DNA of 64,000 nucleotides from Armigeres subalbatus (lineage: Eukaryota > Arthropoda > Insecta > Diptera > Culicidae). Made by a program: the position numbers and the translations under genes. The stretch is from positions 12,309,533-12,373,532 of the forward strand of contig NC_085139.1 of assembly GCF_024139115.2 (NCBI RefSeq), in the 5' to 3' direction. This document shows positions 33,911 through 44,069 of this stretch, in pieces. The notes under the pieces are model-generated. The model ran no database searches. It saw only the letters and a program-made list of their open reading frames with translations, and was not told the DNA's origin. Position 1 is the first letter of the stretch. Each line of letters opens with the position of its first letter.

Positions 33911-36900
33911 GAGTAGATTACGAAGGAATCCAGAGTGGATTCCGAGTGGAATCCAGAGTGGATTCCGAGTGGAATCCAGAGTGGATTCCGAGTGGAATCC
34001 AGAGTGGATTTCGAGTGGAATCCAGAGTGGATTCCGAGTGGAATCCAGAGTGGATTCCGAATGGAATCTAGAGTGGATTTCGAGTGGAATTCAGAGAGGA
34101 TTCCGAGTGGAATCCAGAGTGGATTCCGAGTGGAATCCAGAGTGGATTCCGAGTGGAATCCAGAGTGGATTCCGAGTGGAATCCAGAGTGGATTCCGAGT
34201 GGAATCCAGAGTGGATTCCGAGTGGAATCCAGAATGGATTCCGAGCGGAATCCAGCGGTTGAGCGGAATCCAGAGTAAATTCCGAGTGGAATCCAAAGTG
34301 GATTCCTGAGGAATCCAGAGTAAATTCTGAGTGAATCCAAGAGAATCCCCGAATCCAGAGTGGATTCCGAGTGGAGTTCAGAGTGGATTCCGAGTGGAAT
34401 CCAGAGTGGAATCCGAGTGGAATCCAGAGTGGATACCGAATGGAATCCAGATTGGATTCCGAGTGGAATCCAGGGTGGATTCCGGAATGGAATCCAGAGT
34501 GATTCCGAGTGAATCCAGAGTGAATTCCAAGTGGAATCCAGAGTGATTCCGAGTGGAATCCAGAGTGGATTCTGAGTGGAAGAATTGCAGAGTGAAGTGA
34601 GAACAGAGTGGATTCCGAGTGGAACAGAGGGATTCTGAGGAATCAGAGTGGATTCCGAGTGGAATCCAGAGTGATTCCAGAGTGGATTCCGAATGGAACC
34701 AGAGTGGATTCCGAATGGAATCCAGAGTGGATTCCGAATGGAATCCAGAGTGGATTCCGAATGGAATCCAAATAAGATTCCGAATGGAATCCAGAGTGGA
34801 TTCCGAATGGAATTCAGAGTGGATTCCGAATGGAATCCAAAGTGGATTCCGAATGGTATCCAGAGTGGTTATGGAATCCAGAGTGATTCTGAATGGAATT
34901 CAGAATGGATTCCGAATGGAATTCAGAGTGGATTCCGAATGGAATTCAGAGGATTCCGAATGGAATTCAGAGGATTCTGAATGGAATCCAGAGTGGATTC
35001 TGAATGGAATTCAGAGGATTCTGAATGGAATTCAGAGTGGATTCTGAATGGAATCCAGAGGATTCCGAATGGAATCCAGAGTGGATTCTGAATGGAATTC
35101 AGAGTGGATTCCGAATGAATCCAGAGTGGATTCCGAATGGAATTCAGAGGATTCCGAATGGAATCCAGAGTGGATTCTGAATGGAATTCCAGAGTGGATT
35201 CCGAATGGAATCCAGAGTGGATTCCGAATGGAATCCAGAGTGGATTCCGAATGGAATCCAGAGTGGATTCCGAATGGAATCCAGAGTGGATTCCGGATGG
35301 AATCCAGATTGGATATCGAATGGAATCCAGAGTGGATTCCGAGTGGAATCCAGAGTGGATTCCGAGTGGAATCCAGAGTGGATTCCGAGTGGAATCCAGA
35401 GTGGATTCCGAGTGGAATCCAGAGTGGATTCCGAGTGGAATCCAGAGTGGATTCCGAGTGGAATCCAGAGTGGATTCCGAATGGAATCCAGAGTGGATTC
35501 CGAATGGAATCCAGAGTGGATTCCGAATGGAATCCAGAGTGGATTTCGAATGGAATCCAAATAAGATTCCGAATGGAATTCAGAGTGGATTCCGAATGGA
35601 ATTCAGAGTGGATTCCGAATGGAATTCAGAGTGGATTCCGAATGGAATTCAGAGTGGATTCCGAATGGAATCCAGAGTGGATTCCGAATGGAATCCAGAG
35701 TGGATTCCGAATGGAATCCAGAGTGGATTCCGAATGGAATCCAGAGTGGATTCCGAATGGAATCCAGAGTGGATTCCGAATGGAATCCAGAGTGGATTCC
35801 GAATGGTATCCAGAGTGGAATCCGAATGGAATCCAGAGTATAGTCCGAATGGAATCCAGAGTGGAATCCGAATAGAATCCAGAGTGTTATCCGAATGGAA
35901 TCCAGAGTGGATCCTGAATGGAATCCAAAGTGGATTCTGAATAGAAGCCAGAGTGGATTCTGAATAGAATACAGAGTAGATTCTGAATAGAATTCAGAGT
36001 GAATTCCTGAATGGAATCAGAGTGGATTCTGAATGGAATCCAGAGTGGATTCCGAATGGAATCCAGAGTGATTCTGAGTGGAATGCAGATTGGATTCCGA
36101 GTGGAATATTGAGTGGATTCTGAGTGGAATTCAGAGTGGATTTCTGAATGGAATCCAGAGTAGATTCAGACTGGAATCCAGAGTGGATTCCGAATGGAAT
36201 TCAGAGTGGATCTGAATGGAATCCAGAGTGGATTCCGAATGGAATCCAGAGTGGATTCCTGAATGGAATCAGAGTGGATTCCGAATGGAATTCAGAGGAT
36301 TCTGAATGGAATTCAGAGTGGATTCCTGAATGGAATCCAGAGTGGATTCCTGAATGGAATCAGAGTGGATTCCGAATGGAATCCGGAGTGGATTCCGAAT
36401 GGAATTCGGAGTGGATTCCGAATGGAATCCAGAGTGATTCCGAATGGAATTCAGAGGATTCCGAATGGAATCCAGAGTGGATTCCCGAATGGAATCAGAG
36501 TGGATTCCGAATGGAATCCAGAGTGGATTCTGAATGGAATCCAGAGTGGATTCCGAATGGAATCCAGAGGATTCCGAATGGAATCCAGAGTGGATTCCGA
36601 ATGGAATCCAGAGGGATTCCGAGTGGAATCCAGAGTGGATTCCGAGTGGAATCCAGAGTGGATTCCGAATGGAATCCAGAGTGGATTCCGAATGGAATCC
36701 AGAGTGGATTCCGAATGGAATCCAGAGTGGATTCCGAATGGAATCCAGAGTGGATTCCGAATGGAATCCAGAGTGGATTCCGAGTGGAATCCAGAGTGGA
36801 TTCCGAGTGGAATCCAGAGTGGATTCCGAGTGGAATCCAGAGTGGATTCCGAGTGGAATCCAGAGTGGATTCCGAGTGGAATCCAGAGTGGATTCCGAAT

Positions 36901-39836
36901 GGAATCCAGAGTGGATTCCGAGTGGAATCCAGAGTAGATTCCAAGTGGAATTCAGAGTGGATTCCGAGTGGAATCCAGATTGGATTCCGAGTGGAATTTA
37001 GATTGTGGAATTCAGATTGGATTCCGAGTAGAATCCAAATTGGATTCCGAGTGAAATCCAGAGTGGATTCCGAGTGGATTCCAGAGTGGATTCCGAGTGG
37101 AATCCATAGTGGATTCCGAGTGGAATCCAGAGTGGATTCCGAGTGGAATCCAGAGTGGATTCCGAGTGGAATCCAGAGTGGATTCCAAGTGGAATTCAGA
37201 GTGGATTCCGAGTGGAAACCAGAGGATTCTGAATGGAATCCAGAGTGGATTCCGAATGGAATCCAGAGTGGATTCTGATAGAATCCAGAGTGGATTCTGA
37301 ATGGAATCCAGAGTGGATTCTGAGTAGAATCCAGGTGGATGCCGAGTGGAATCCAGAGTGGATTCCGAGTGGAATCCGTTAGAGGATTCCGAGTGGAATC
37401 CGGAGTGGATTGCAGTGAATCCAGAGTGGATTTTGAGGAGTGGATTCAGAGTGATTCTGAGTGGAATCCAGAGTGGGATTCAGACTGGAAATTCCAGAGT
37501 GGAGTTCAGTGAATTCCAAATTGGATCTAGTTTGCTCTGAATGAGTTCAGTGTGATTCCAAATTGGAATCAGTTTGGGTTTCCGAATGGAATCCAGAGTG
37601 GATTCCGAATGGAATCCAGAGTGGATTCCGAATGGAATCCAGAGTGGATTCCGAGTGGAATCCAGAGTGGATTCCGAGTGGAATCCAGAGTGGATTCCGA
37701 GTGGAATCCAGAGTGGATTCCGAGTGGAATCCAGAGTGGATTCCGAGTGGAATCCAGATTGGATTCCGAGTGGAATCCAGGGTGGATTCCGAGTGGAATC
37801 CAGAGTGGATTCCGAGTGGAATCTAGAGTGGATTCTGGATGGAATCCAGACTGTATTCCAGATGGAATCCAGAGGATTCCGGATGGAATCCAGAGTGGAT
37901 TCGGATGGAATCCAGAGTGGATTCCGGATGGAATCCAGAGTGGATTCCGATGGAATCAGAGGATTCCGGATGGAATCCAGAGTGGATTCCTGATGGAATC
38001 CAGAGGATTCCGGATGGAATCAGAGTGGATTCCGAATGGAATCCGGAGTGGATTCCGAATGGAATCCGGAGTGGATTCCGAATGGAATCCGGAGTGGATT
38101 CCGAATGGAATCCAGAGTGGATTCTGAATGGAATTCAGAGTGGATTCCGAGTGGAATCCAGAGTGAATTCCGAGTGGAATCCAAAGTGAATTCCAAGTGG
38201 AATCCAAAGTGAATTGCGAATGGAATCCAGAATGGATTCCGAAAGGAATCCAGAGTGAATTCTGAGTGGAATCCAGAGTGGATTCCGATTTGAAACCAGA
38301 GTGGATTCCGATTTGAATCCAGAGTGGATTCCGAGGTGGATCTAGAGTGGATTCCGAGTGGAATCCAGAGTGGATTCCAAGTGGATTCCGAGTGGAATAT
38401 TGAGTGGATTCTGAGTGGAATTCAGAGTGGATTTCTGAATGGAATCCAGAGTGGATTCCGAATGGAATCCAGAATGGATTCCGAATGAAATTCAGAATGG
38501 ATTTCGAATGGAATCCAGTATGGATTCCGAATGGAATCCAGAGTGGATTCCGAATGGAATCCAGAGTAGATTCTGAATGGAATCCAGAGTGGATTCCGAA
38601 TGGAATCCAGAGTGGATTCCGGAATGGAATCCAGAGTGGATTCCGAATGGAATCCAGAGTGGATTCTGAATGGAATCCAGAGTGGATTCCGAATGGAATC
38701 CAGAGTGGATTCCGAATGGAATCCAGAGGATTCCGAATGGAATCCAGAGTGGATTCCTGAATGGAATCCAGAGGATTCTGAATGGAATCCAGCGTGGATT
38801 CCGAATGGAATCCAGAGGATTCCGAATGGAATCCAGAGGGATTCCGAATGGAATCCAGCATGGATTCCGAATGGAATCCAGAGTGGATTCCGAATGGAAT
38901 CCAGAGTGGATTCCGAATGGAATTCAGAGTGGATTCCTGAATGGAATCCAGAGGATTCCGAATGGAATTCAGAGGATTCTGAATGGAATCCAGAGTGGAT
39001 TCCGGATGGAATCCAGAGTGGATTCCGAATGGAATCCAGAGTGGATTCCGAATGGAATCCAGAGTGGATTCCGAATGGAATCCAGAGTGGATTCCGAATG
39101 GAATCCAGAGTGGATTCCGAATGAAATCCAGAGTGGATTCCGAATGGAATCCAGAGTGGATTCCGAATGGAATCCAGAGTGAAGTCCGAATGGAATCCAG
39201 AGTGGATTTTGAGTGGAATCCAGAGTGGATTCCGAATGGAATCCAGAGTGGATTCCTAGTGGAATTCAGATAGGATTCCGAGTGGAATCCAGATTGGATT
39301 CCGAGTGGAATCCAGATTGGATTCCGAGTGGAATCCAGATTGGATTCCGAGTGGAATCCAGATTGGATTCCGAGTGGAATCCAGAGTGGATTCCGAGTGG
39401 AATCCAAAGTGGATTCCGAGTGGAATCCAGAGTGGATTCCGGATGGAATCCAGAGTGGATTCCGAGTGGAATCCAGAGTGGATTCCGATTGTAATCCAGA
39501 GTGGATTCCGATTGTAATCCAGAGTGGATTCCGATTGTAATCCAGAGTGGATTCCGAGTAGAATCCAGAGTGGATTCCGAGTGGATTCCGAGTGGAATCC
39601 AGAGTAGATTCCGAGTGGATTCCGAATGGAATTCGGAGTGGATTCCGAGTGGAATCCAGAGTGGATTCCGAGTGGAATCCAGAGTGGATTGCAAGTGGAA
39701 TCCTGAGTGGATTCCGAGTGGAATTCAGAGTGGATTTCGGAATGGAATCCAGAGTAGATTCAGACTGGAATCCAGAGTTCAGTGTGGATTCCAAATTGGA
39801 TCCAGTTTGGGTTTCGAATGGAATTTAGTGTGGAAT

Positions 39837-41759
39837 GGATAGTCTCTGAAGCGTGACTTACGAGATTCTACAAGGCGTTCGCATGACCAGAGTATAAACC
39901 ATTGTGCCTGCTTAGAAGAAGGTTAACCGCAAAATTCTCGCACGGAAAATGACATTCAACTACAATTAATACTCGACGAGTACGTGATAATCACTTTTGG
40001 CTAGCAGTAACCGAAACTGTGGAATTCTCTTCTGTCAACCGTTTACATTGTAGTTGTAAACCGTTGAATTGGACTTCGTTTCTCTTCCGGGACAGTTGGA
40101 GGTATTCAAAGTACTTCCTGTGGGAGTTGTCTCTAGTGTGATCACTGCTCAAACAAGCCAAAAGCAGGATAACCGTAGGTCTCTCTAGCGAGAAAGGCTC
40201 AATTAGGGCTTCCTCGAAGATATTCAGGCGTACATACCGGTTGCGTGACTTGGCGTAGTAATTTCTCTTCGGAAATTCCAAAGCACTGCGATTGAAAATT
40301 CCAAACAATTTCCCATGAAAATGCTGAAGAATCTCTCGCAATAATTTTGAAAAAAATCTCATGGAAGATCCGAGGAATTGTTCAAAATTGTTTTTGGGAA
40401 ATAGGCCTTCTAAGCTAACTGACATTCTTTCCAAAAAATACCGGACAAGTTCGAATGAAATTGCTTTCCCAACAGGAAACTGGACACGAGTAGCGAGACT
40501 GCTACATTGACTGAAATTTTCTGCTGGAAGTTTTTTTTTCTGATAGCCTTTGAACCACCTTCGAGGATTCTCATTTTCTCCAGATATCTGGGAAATTTAT
40601 TTAGATTATTTTTAGCCTGATGAACAGCAACTCATATACATAGGTATGATGCCGTGTAAGATTCTGACTGGACTGACTCCATTTCTGCTATTTATGTGCC
40701 ATCATATAGGATCTTGTATTGCCATTCCGCTACCAAGTCATCTTGCTCAATCCAGCTAGAAAAGTTCTCCCATAAACGCGCCCCACACCGTAGCAAGCCA
40801 TGATTTTTCCTGCGCCGGCAAACGTCACCGTCAAACAAAAATTGTACCACGACCCAACCTCCATTGTCTACTGCGATCATTAAAGTCGTGATAAATTACT
40901 CCCATTCTTCTTCCTGGAATAAACCCCGCAGCCGAAGCCCTCCCCCAGGGTACCATCGCCAAAACAACATCAAACGCCATGTAATGTTACAATGCTATTT
41001 GTTTCTACTAATATATGTGGTACTGTTTTGTGAATGTTTGAACACGGCGGGTGCGCGGCAAAACAAAAACCCAACCAACCACAAACAGTAGGAAAAGTGG
41101 TTGTTATTTATGGTACTCCGACCCTCAGTCCAGCGTCCCCCATCGACCAAACAGGCCCGACTGCAGGACCCCAAACCATCTAACGGGGTTCGTCCTCCCG
41201 GGTTCGTATCGAGGGGGAGGGGCCTCCAAGTCACGGATTGGTTCGATTCGACTCACGGCACGGAAGCCCCAGTCGTCGGCGACGCCGCCGACGTCTGTCG
41301 GTTTGTGCGAATTCAAAACGCTAAACACGAGCAGACGAACTGTAAACGACGACGATGTGATTCGAGAGATGCAAAAATGTGCAACGCGAGGTCGTAAAAT
41401 AGAAGAAAGAGCTAATTAGACAGATTGGTTTTGCGGAAGGTGAGTGCGGTGTCGGGGACAATGAGGGGGACAAAATATTTTCCAATAGCGCTCCAGATCA
41501 CGACCGAACATAGCAGGCGCGATTGTTTATGGCTTGTTTTCCGTTCCTCGTTTCAGTCGCGATCGGTTGGCTACCGAATCGCGCGCGCGGCCTACCGCGA
41601 TTGGTCGGACGGATCCCGACTGAGGCGGAGTTGTTCGGATTTTTCTAATGGTTGTTGTCACGTTGCTGAGAGCGGTTGCGATTGTTTTCCGAAAAACAAC
41701 ATCGCCGCACACCGTTACAAGGCTAATTAAATTTAGATAATGGTTTTTCGTGTACTTAC
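39837..41759. other. Intronic sequence between the 23-bp array and the EGF1 exon
   Basis: No repeat or exon is recognised here. A 147-codon minus-strand frame (39991-40434) has no family signature. 41500-41720 is richer in CG and lies just downstream of the EGF1 exon on the coding strand. Confidence 0.45.
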
Positions 41760-41820
41760 TCGCATCCCCCGGGCTGGTCACATTTGCCGTGTATTTGGTC
41801 ACATCCCGGCTTGCAGATTG
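41760..41820 (-). CDS. Ser: Serrate-like exon: first half of EGF repeat 1
   Basis: This 61-nt micro-exon runs from acceptor AAAACAG to donor GA|GTAAGT. It completes an Ala codon, encodes 19 residues ([19 protein letters not shown]) and ends with two bases of a Glu codon. It provides the first four cysteines of EGF1, the repeat that with DSL and EGF2 forms the Notch-binding DOS unit of Jagged-type ligands. The phase-2 ending matches the start of the exon at 7566, after which the repeat continues [10 protein letters not shown]. The exon is 603 bp downstream of DSL, but its splice partner is 34.2 kb away across the largest repeat array in the window. It is invisible to ORF tracks. Confidence 0.93.
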
Positions 41821-42423
41821 CTGTTTTATTGTTCGGAGGAGGAGAAAAACAAAAGAGAAAGTTCATGTTAGTTGGTTGGAATCATAAAAATGTCGCGCCG
41901 CGGTCTGCGATCGATCGATTCGTTGTAGGCTCTTTTGTTCGTGTGATTAGTGTCACTGTTGATAATATCAAAGTAAATATCCGGCAACACTGCTCACAAG
42001 CTTATAGCTCGGCACTCAATGGCAGAAGACCTTTGACCGACTCGCAGTGGCAGTTAACGCTTACGCAAAATCTGCCGCATTGCCGCCGTATAGCAGAGCA
42101 CAGACGAAGCAATAAAATTGGGAAATTGGAGGCAGTAAAAACCGCCGAGGTCAATCAAACCGTTAGACGTTTAGAAGCGATAGCGGCGGCACTGTATGGC
42201 GCCTTTGTTTCTGACTGATTTTACATAAGCCGGACAACCCGGAGTGCCGCGCAGCAGCGGCTTTCTCCTGTCATAAGTCACATGCGCGATCATCGGGCTC
42301 GTCCGTGCACCAGATCGCTACTAACCGACCGATCACGCGCTGTTTGATGCGGCCTACCACCAATCGATCACCGCCGTCCGTGGAAAACGTCAGTTTGTTA
42401 TTGTTGTTATGGAATGGGCCTAC

Positions 42424-42572
42424 CTTTCTCACAGTTGGCGCCCTGCCAGCCCGGTAGGCACACCTTGTTGCCCTGCTCGCCGCAGGTATAGTGCCCAAAC
42501 TGGTCGTTCCGGGGCCGGCAGAACGTCGTACAGGTCGTGTTGTAGTAGTTGTCGGCACACTGCACCCGAACC
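42424..42572 (-). CDS. Ser: Serrate-like exon: complete DSL domain
   Basis: This 149-nt exon runs from acceptor GAAACAG to donor AAAG|GTAGG. One base completes Arg from the previous exon, then 49 codons follow and one base of the next codon. The six cysteines fall at exon residues 5, 14, 18, 30, 38 and 47, giving C-x8-C-x3-C-x11-C-x7-C-x8-C, the exact DSL spacing. The central [14 protein letters not shown] carries the conserved C-R-P-R-x-D-x-F-G-H core that docks on Notch EGF11 in this family, and the domain ends GWQGANC. All key residues are intact, so this exon shows no sign of being a pseudogene. Its last base plus the next exon's first two bases form the Ala codon preceding the first cysteine of EGF1. 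Confidence 0.96.
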
Positions 42573-42683
42573 CTGTTTCATTGCGGAGAAATCGCGAGGG
42601 GGAAAGAGCAGAAATTAAATTAACCCGAAAAATGCGCAGGGTAGCTTGCATTCTCGCATGCTCCCTTTCGGGACGAAACTTAC

Positions 42684-42789
42684 CGATACGTGATCCGGGC
42701 GTTCTTCCCCGTGTGATCTAATGTATTCCATTCGTGCGAGGGTAGAATGACACCGGAGAACGAGGTCTCCTCGATCAAACGGTCTGCAA
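42684..42789 (-). CDS. Ser: Serrate-like exon: end of MNNL region leading to DSL
   Basis: This 106-nt exon runs from acceptor CCAACAG to donor CG|GTAAGT. Two bases complete the codon begun in the upstream exon. 34 full codons follow and read [20 protein letters not shown], then [14 protein letters not shown], and two bases begin an Arg codon finished by the next exon. RLIEETS, SGVILP, W.TLDH and ARITYRV are hallmark stretches of Serrate/Jagged proteins just before the DSL domain, where Jagged-type ligands keep an aromatic/hydrophobic face for Notch. The frame is fully open and the donor is a strong consensus. It lies 111 bp upstream of the DSL exon, which suggests that this part of the locus has kept compact ancestral introns. 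Confidence 0.92.
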
Positions 42790-43139
42790 CTGTTGGTGGA
42801 TGGAGGAAAATTTTAATTAGCGTCCGTGTTGTTCAGAACAGCGGCATACAAATTAGAGCATCATCGCCGAACGAGGCAGCGCGGCTGTAACAAGATCGTT
42901 ATGCTAATTTTGCCGTTAACGCGTGCTTCTCGAAAGCAACCGTGGAGCGAAAATGACGAATTGCAACTCACGAAATCGGCCCCAGAGTGGTGCGATTTTT
43001 CGCGATTCGGAAATTCGCTTGTCTGACGAAACGAGAGCATGTGTTTTTTCACACCCCTGCCAGTCGGAGTCGATGCTTGTCGGAGCTGCCTGCTAGGCTC
43101 GGGCGACGACGCTTATGATGATCGAGCGAATATACTCAC

Positions 43140-43194
43140 TTGGATAGGACTCGTTGTACATGTCCAGGGCTTGCAGAATGAGCGTGAACGATTT
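43140..43194 (-). CDS. Ser: Serrate-like exon: MNNL C-terminal part, segment 1
   Basis: This is a 55-nt exon, read on the minus strand from acceptor ..TTTTCCCAG to donor A|GTGAGTA. It starts in phase 0 and encodes 18 residues, KSFTLILQALDMYNESYP, plus one base of the next codon. The stretch matches the part of insect Serrate just upstream of the conserved ERLIEETS region, within the MNNL (C2-like) module that contacts Notch and membrane lipid in this family. It is far too short for ORF finding; the call rests on the family match, both splice sites and the phase agreement with the next exon 350 bp downstream. The exon before it, which would end in the FTFRWT-like stretch expected for Serrate, is not seen in this window. 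Confidence 0.88.
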
Positions 43195-44069
43195 CTGGGA
43201 AAATAAAAGGTGGAAAGAAGGGAAAACAAAACACTTACTTAAGTTTAGGAACAAGAGCAATTAATTAAAATTCAATACAAGTGTAACGCAAAAAGCGGCC
43301 CGCGAGTGGTTCGCGTTGGGTAGTTAATTAATTTCCCCATTGTGTTCGGAAGTTGAGAACCACCCACGAAGTGCTCCCGGATGAATTAATGAGGGGCCAT
43401 CGTGAAATCCGACATTCAAACAATGTCAGCGCAGAATTAGCGTCATCAGCGCGTCCGCATTGGCCTACATTGGTGAAAAATTATCAGATAACGGACCTAA
43501 TCCGACGAATTTCCGTATACGAATTTGGCAGTCGAAAAATTGGATTCTTTTGTTTAGATGTCACAGATTAATCGGTTCGCCGCAGTGCGCAGCCTACTGT
43601 GTTGCCGAGCTTCATTTGGGTGCAGCAGAAGTGGTGAAAAATGGCGGCAAAAGAGGAGACATGAGGTAATTTATGAGCCGAAATTTAGCAAATACCGTCC
43701 TCAAATAACAGCGGTAAGACGAAATTGAAAAAGAAATCTGCGCAAATCCACCAAAAAGATTGCCAAAAGCGATAAGATCTGCAGTTCTCTATTGGCTTAT
43801 GCAAATGTCCCACTTGGCATTTTTTTAGGTTCCATCTTCTTTCCAAACGACGAAGCAAACGGAGCGTTAATTAATGGCTGCAGTAAATACTTTTTAGCTT
43901 GTTCTTGTTTCTTCCAGTTTGAATTGAATGCACGATTTCGCTAGTGAAAGCTGGAAGAACTAGCTCTAGTGGGACATTTGAGGGGACTCTTACGAAAAAA
44001 ATGAAATCACTATCGAAGAAATTATAAGAAGAAATTAAAAGAAGAAATTCAAAGAGAACCAAATTCAGG
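43195..44069. other. Upstream intron, unique-looking part
   Basis: AT-rich sequence immediately upstream (on the minus strand) of the first exon found. No additional exon ending compatible with phase 0 was recognised. Confidence 0.45.

Larger units (their letters stand above)
29985..39836. repeat. 9.85-kb array of a 23-bp hairpin unit
   Basis: Roughly 400 or more tandem copies of a unit made of GGATTCC, four bases, GGAATCC and AGAGT. GGATTCC and GGAATCC are exact complements, so each unit can fold into a 7-bp stem with a 4-base loop. Two main variants differ in the loop: GAGT and GAAT. They occur in blocks, for example GAGT at 30240-31900 and 33930-34240, and GAAT at 32030-33360 and 35470-35800. 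Edges (29985-30240 and 39700-39836) are degenerate. Because 23 is not a multiple of 3, all frames cycle through the same 23-residue peptide, which explains the many long open frames. It lies in the giant intron. Confidence 0.96.
7567..41759 (-). other. 34.2-kb intron splitting EGF1 of the Serrate-like gene
   Basis: The interval is bounded by GTAAGT (minus strand, just below 41760) and CAG (just above 7566). The joined exons give an uninterrupted EGF repeat, so both ends are well supported. It contains unique-looking AT-rich sequence, a SINE, several MITEs, a 1.25-kb retroposon, 17-bp foldback complexes and the 9.85-kb 23-bp array. I see no coding exon in it. It may hide enhancers, but nothing in the sequence alone proves any. 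Confidence 0.85.
7433..43194 (-). other. Ser: Serrate/Jagged-type Notch ligand gene, partial (five internal exons)
   Basis: Five minus-strand exons join with consistent splice phases into one open frame: end of the MNNL region, DSL domain, EGF1 and EGF2. The family product is a single-pass membrane ligand that binds Notch on neighbouring cells through MNNL plus DSL plus the first two EGF repeats. Wording such as [14 protein letters not shown] and [12 protein letters not shown] fits Serrate better than Delta, whose EGF2 differs. Introns from 5' to 3' are 42790-43139 (350 bp), 42573-42683 (111 bp), 41821-42423 (603 bp) and 7567-41759 (34,193 bp), all GT..AG on the minus strand. The first coding exons must lie beyond 43194; I searched to about 53000 for the preceding exon by its expected ending and did not find it. 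EGF3 onward is presumably left of the window. The symbol is given by similarity to the fly gene. Confidence 0.92.

Noticed and set aside
30143..39842. Dozens of long open frames encoding repeats like WIPNGIQSGFRMESRVDSEW on both strands
   Set aside because: The 23-bp unit cycles through the three frames and has no stop in most of them, so both strands stay open. Frames start and end at random unit variants.
39991..40434. A 147-codon minus-strand frame as a host exon
   Set aside because: No family resemblance, and it sits within the intron whose two ends are fixed by the EGF1 exon halves. It could only be a nested gene, for which there is no evidence.
7433..42572. Assignment of the Notch ligand to Delta
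   Set aside because: The EGF2 wording (CMVYPGC ... [12 protein letters not shown]) and the RLIEETS..SGVILP..ARITYRV run fit Serrate/Jagged. Delta differs in these positions.
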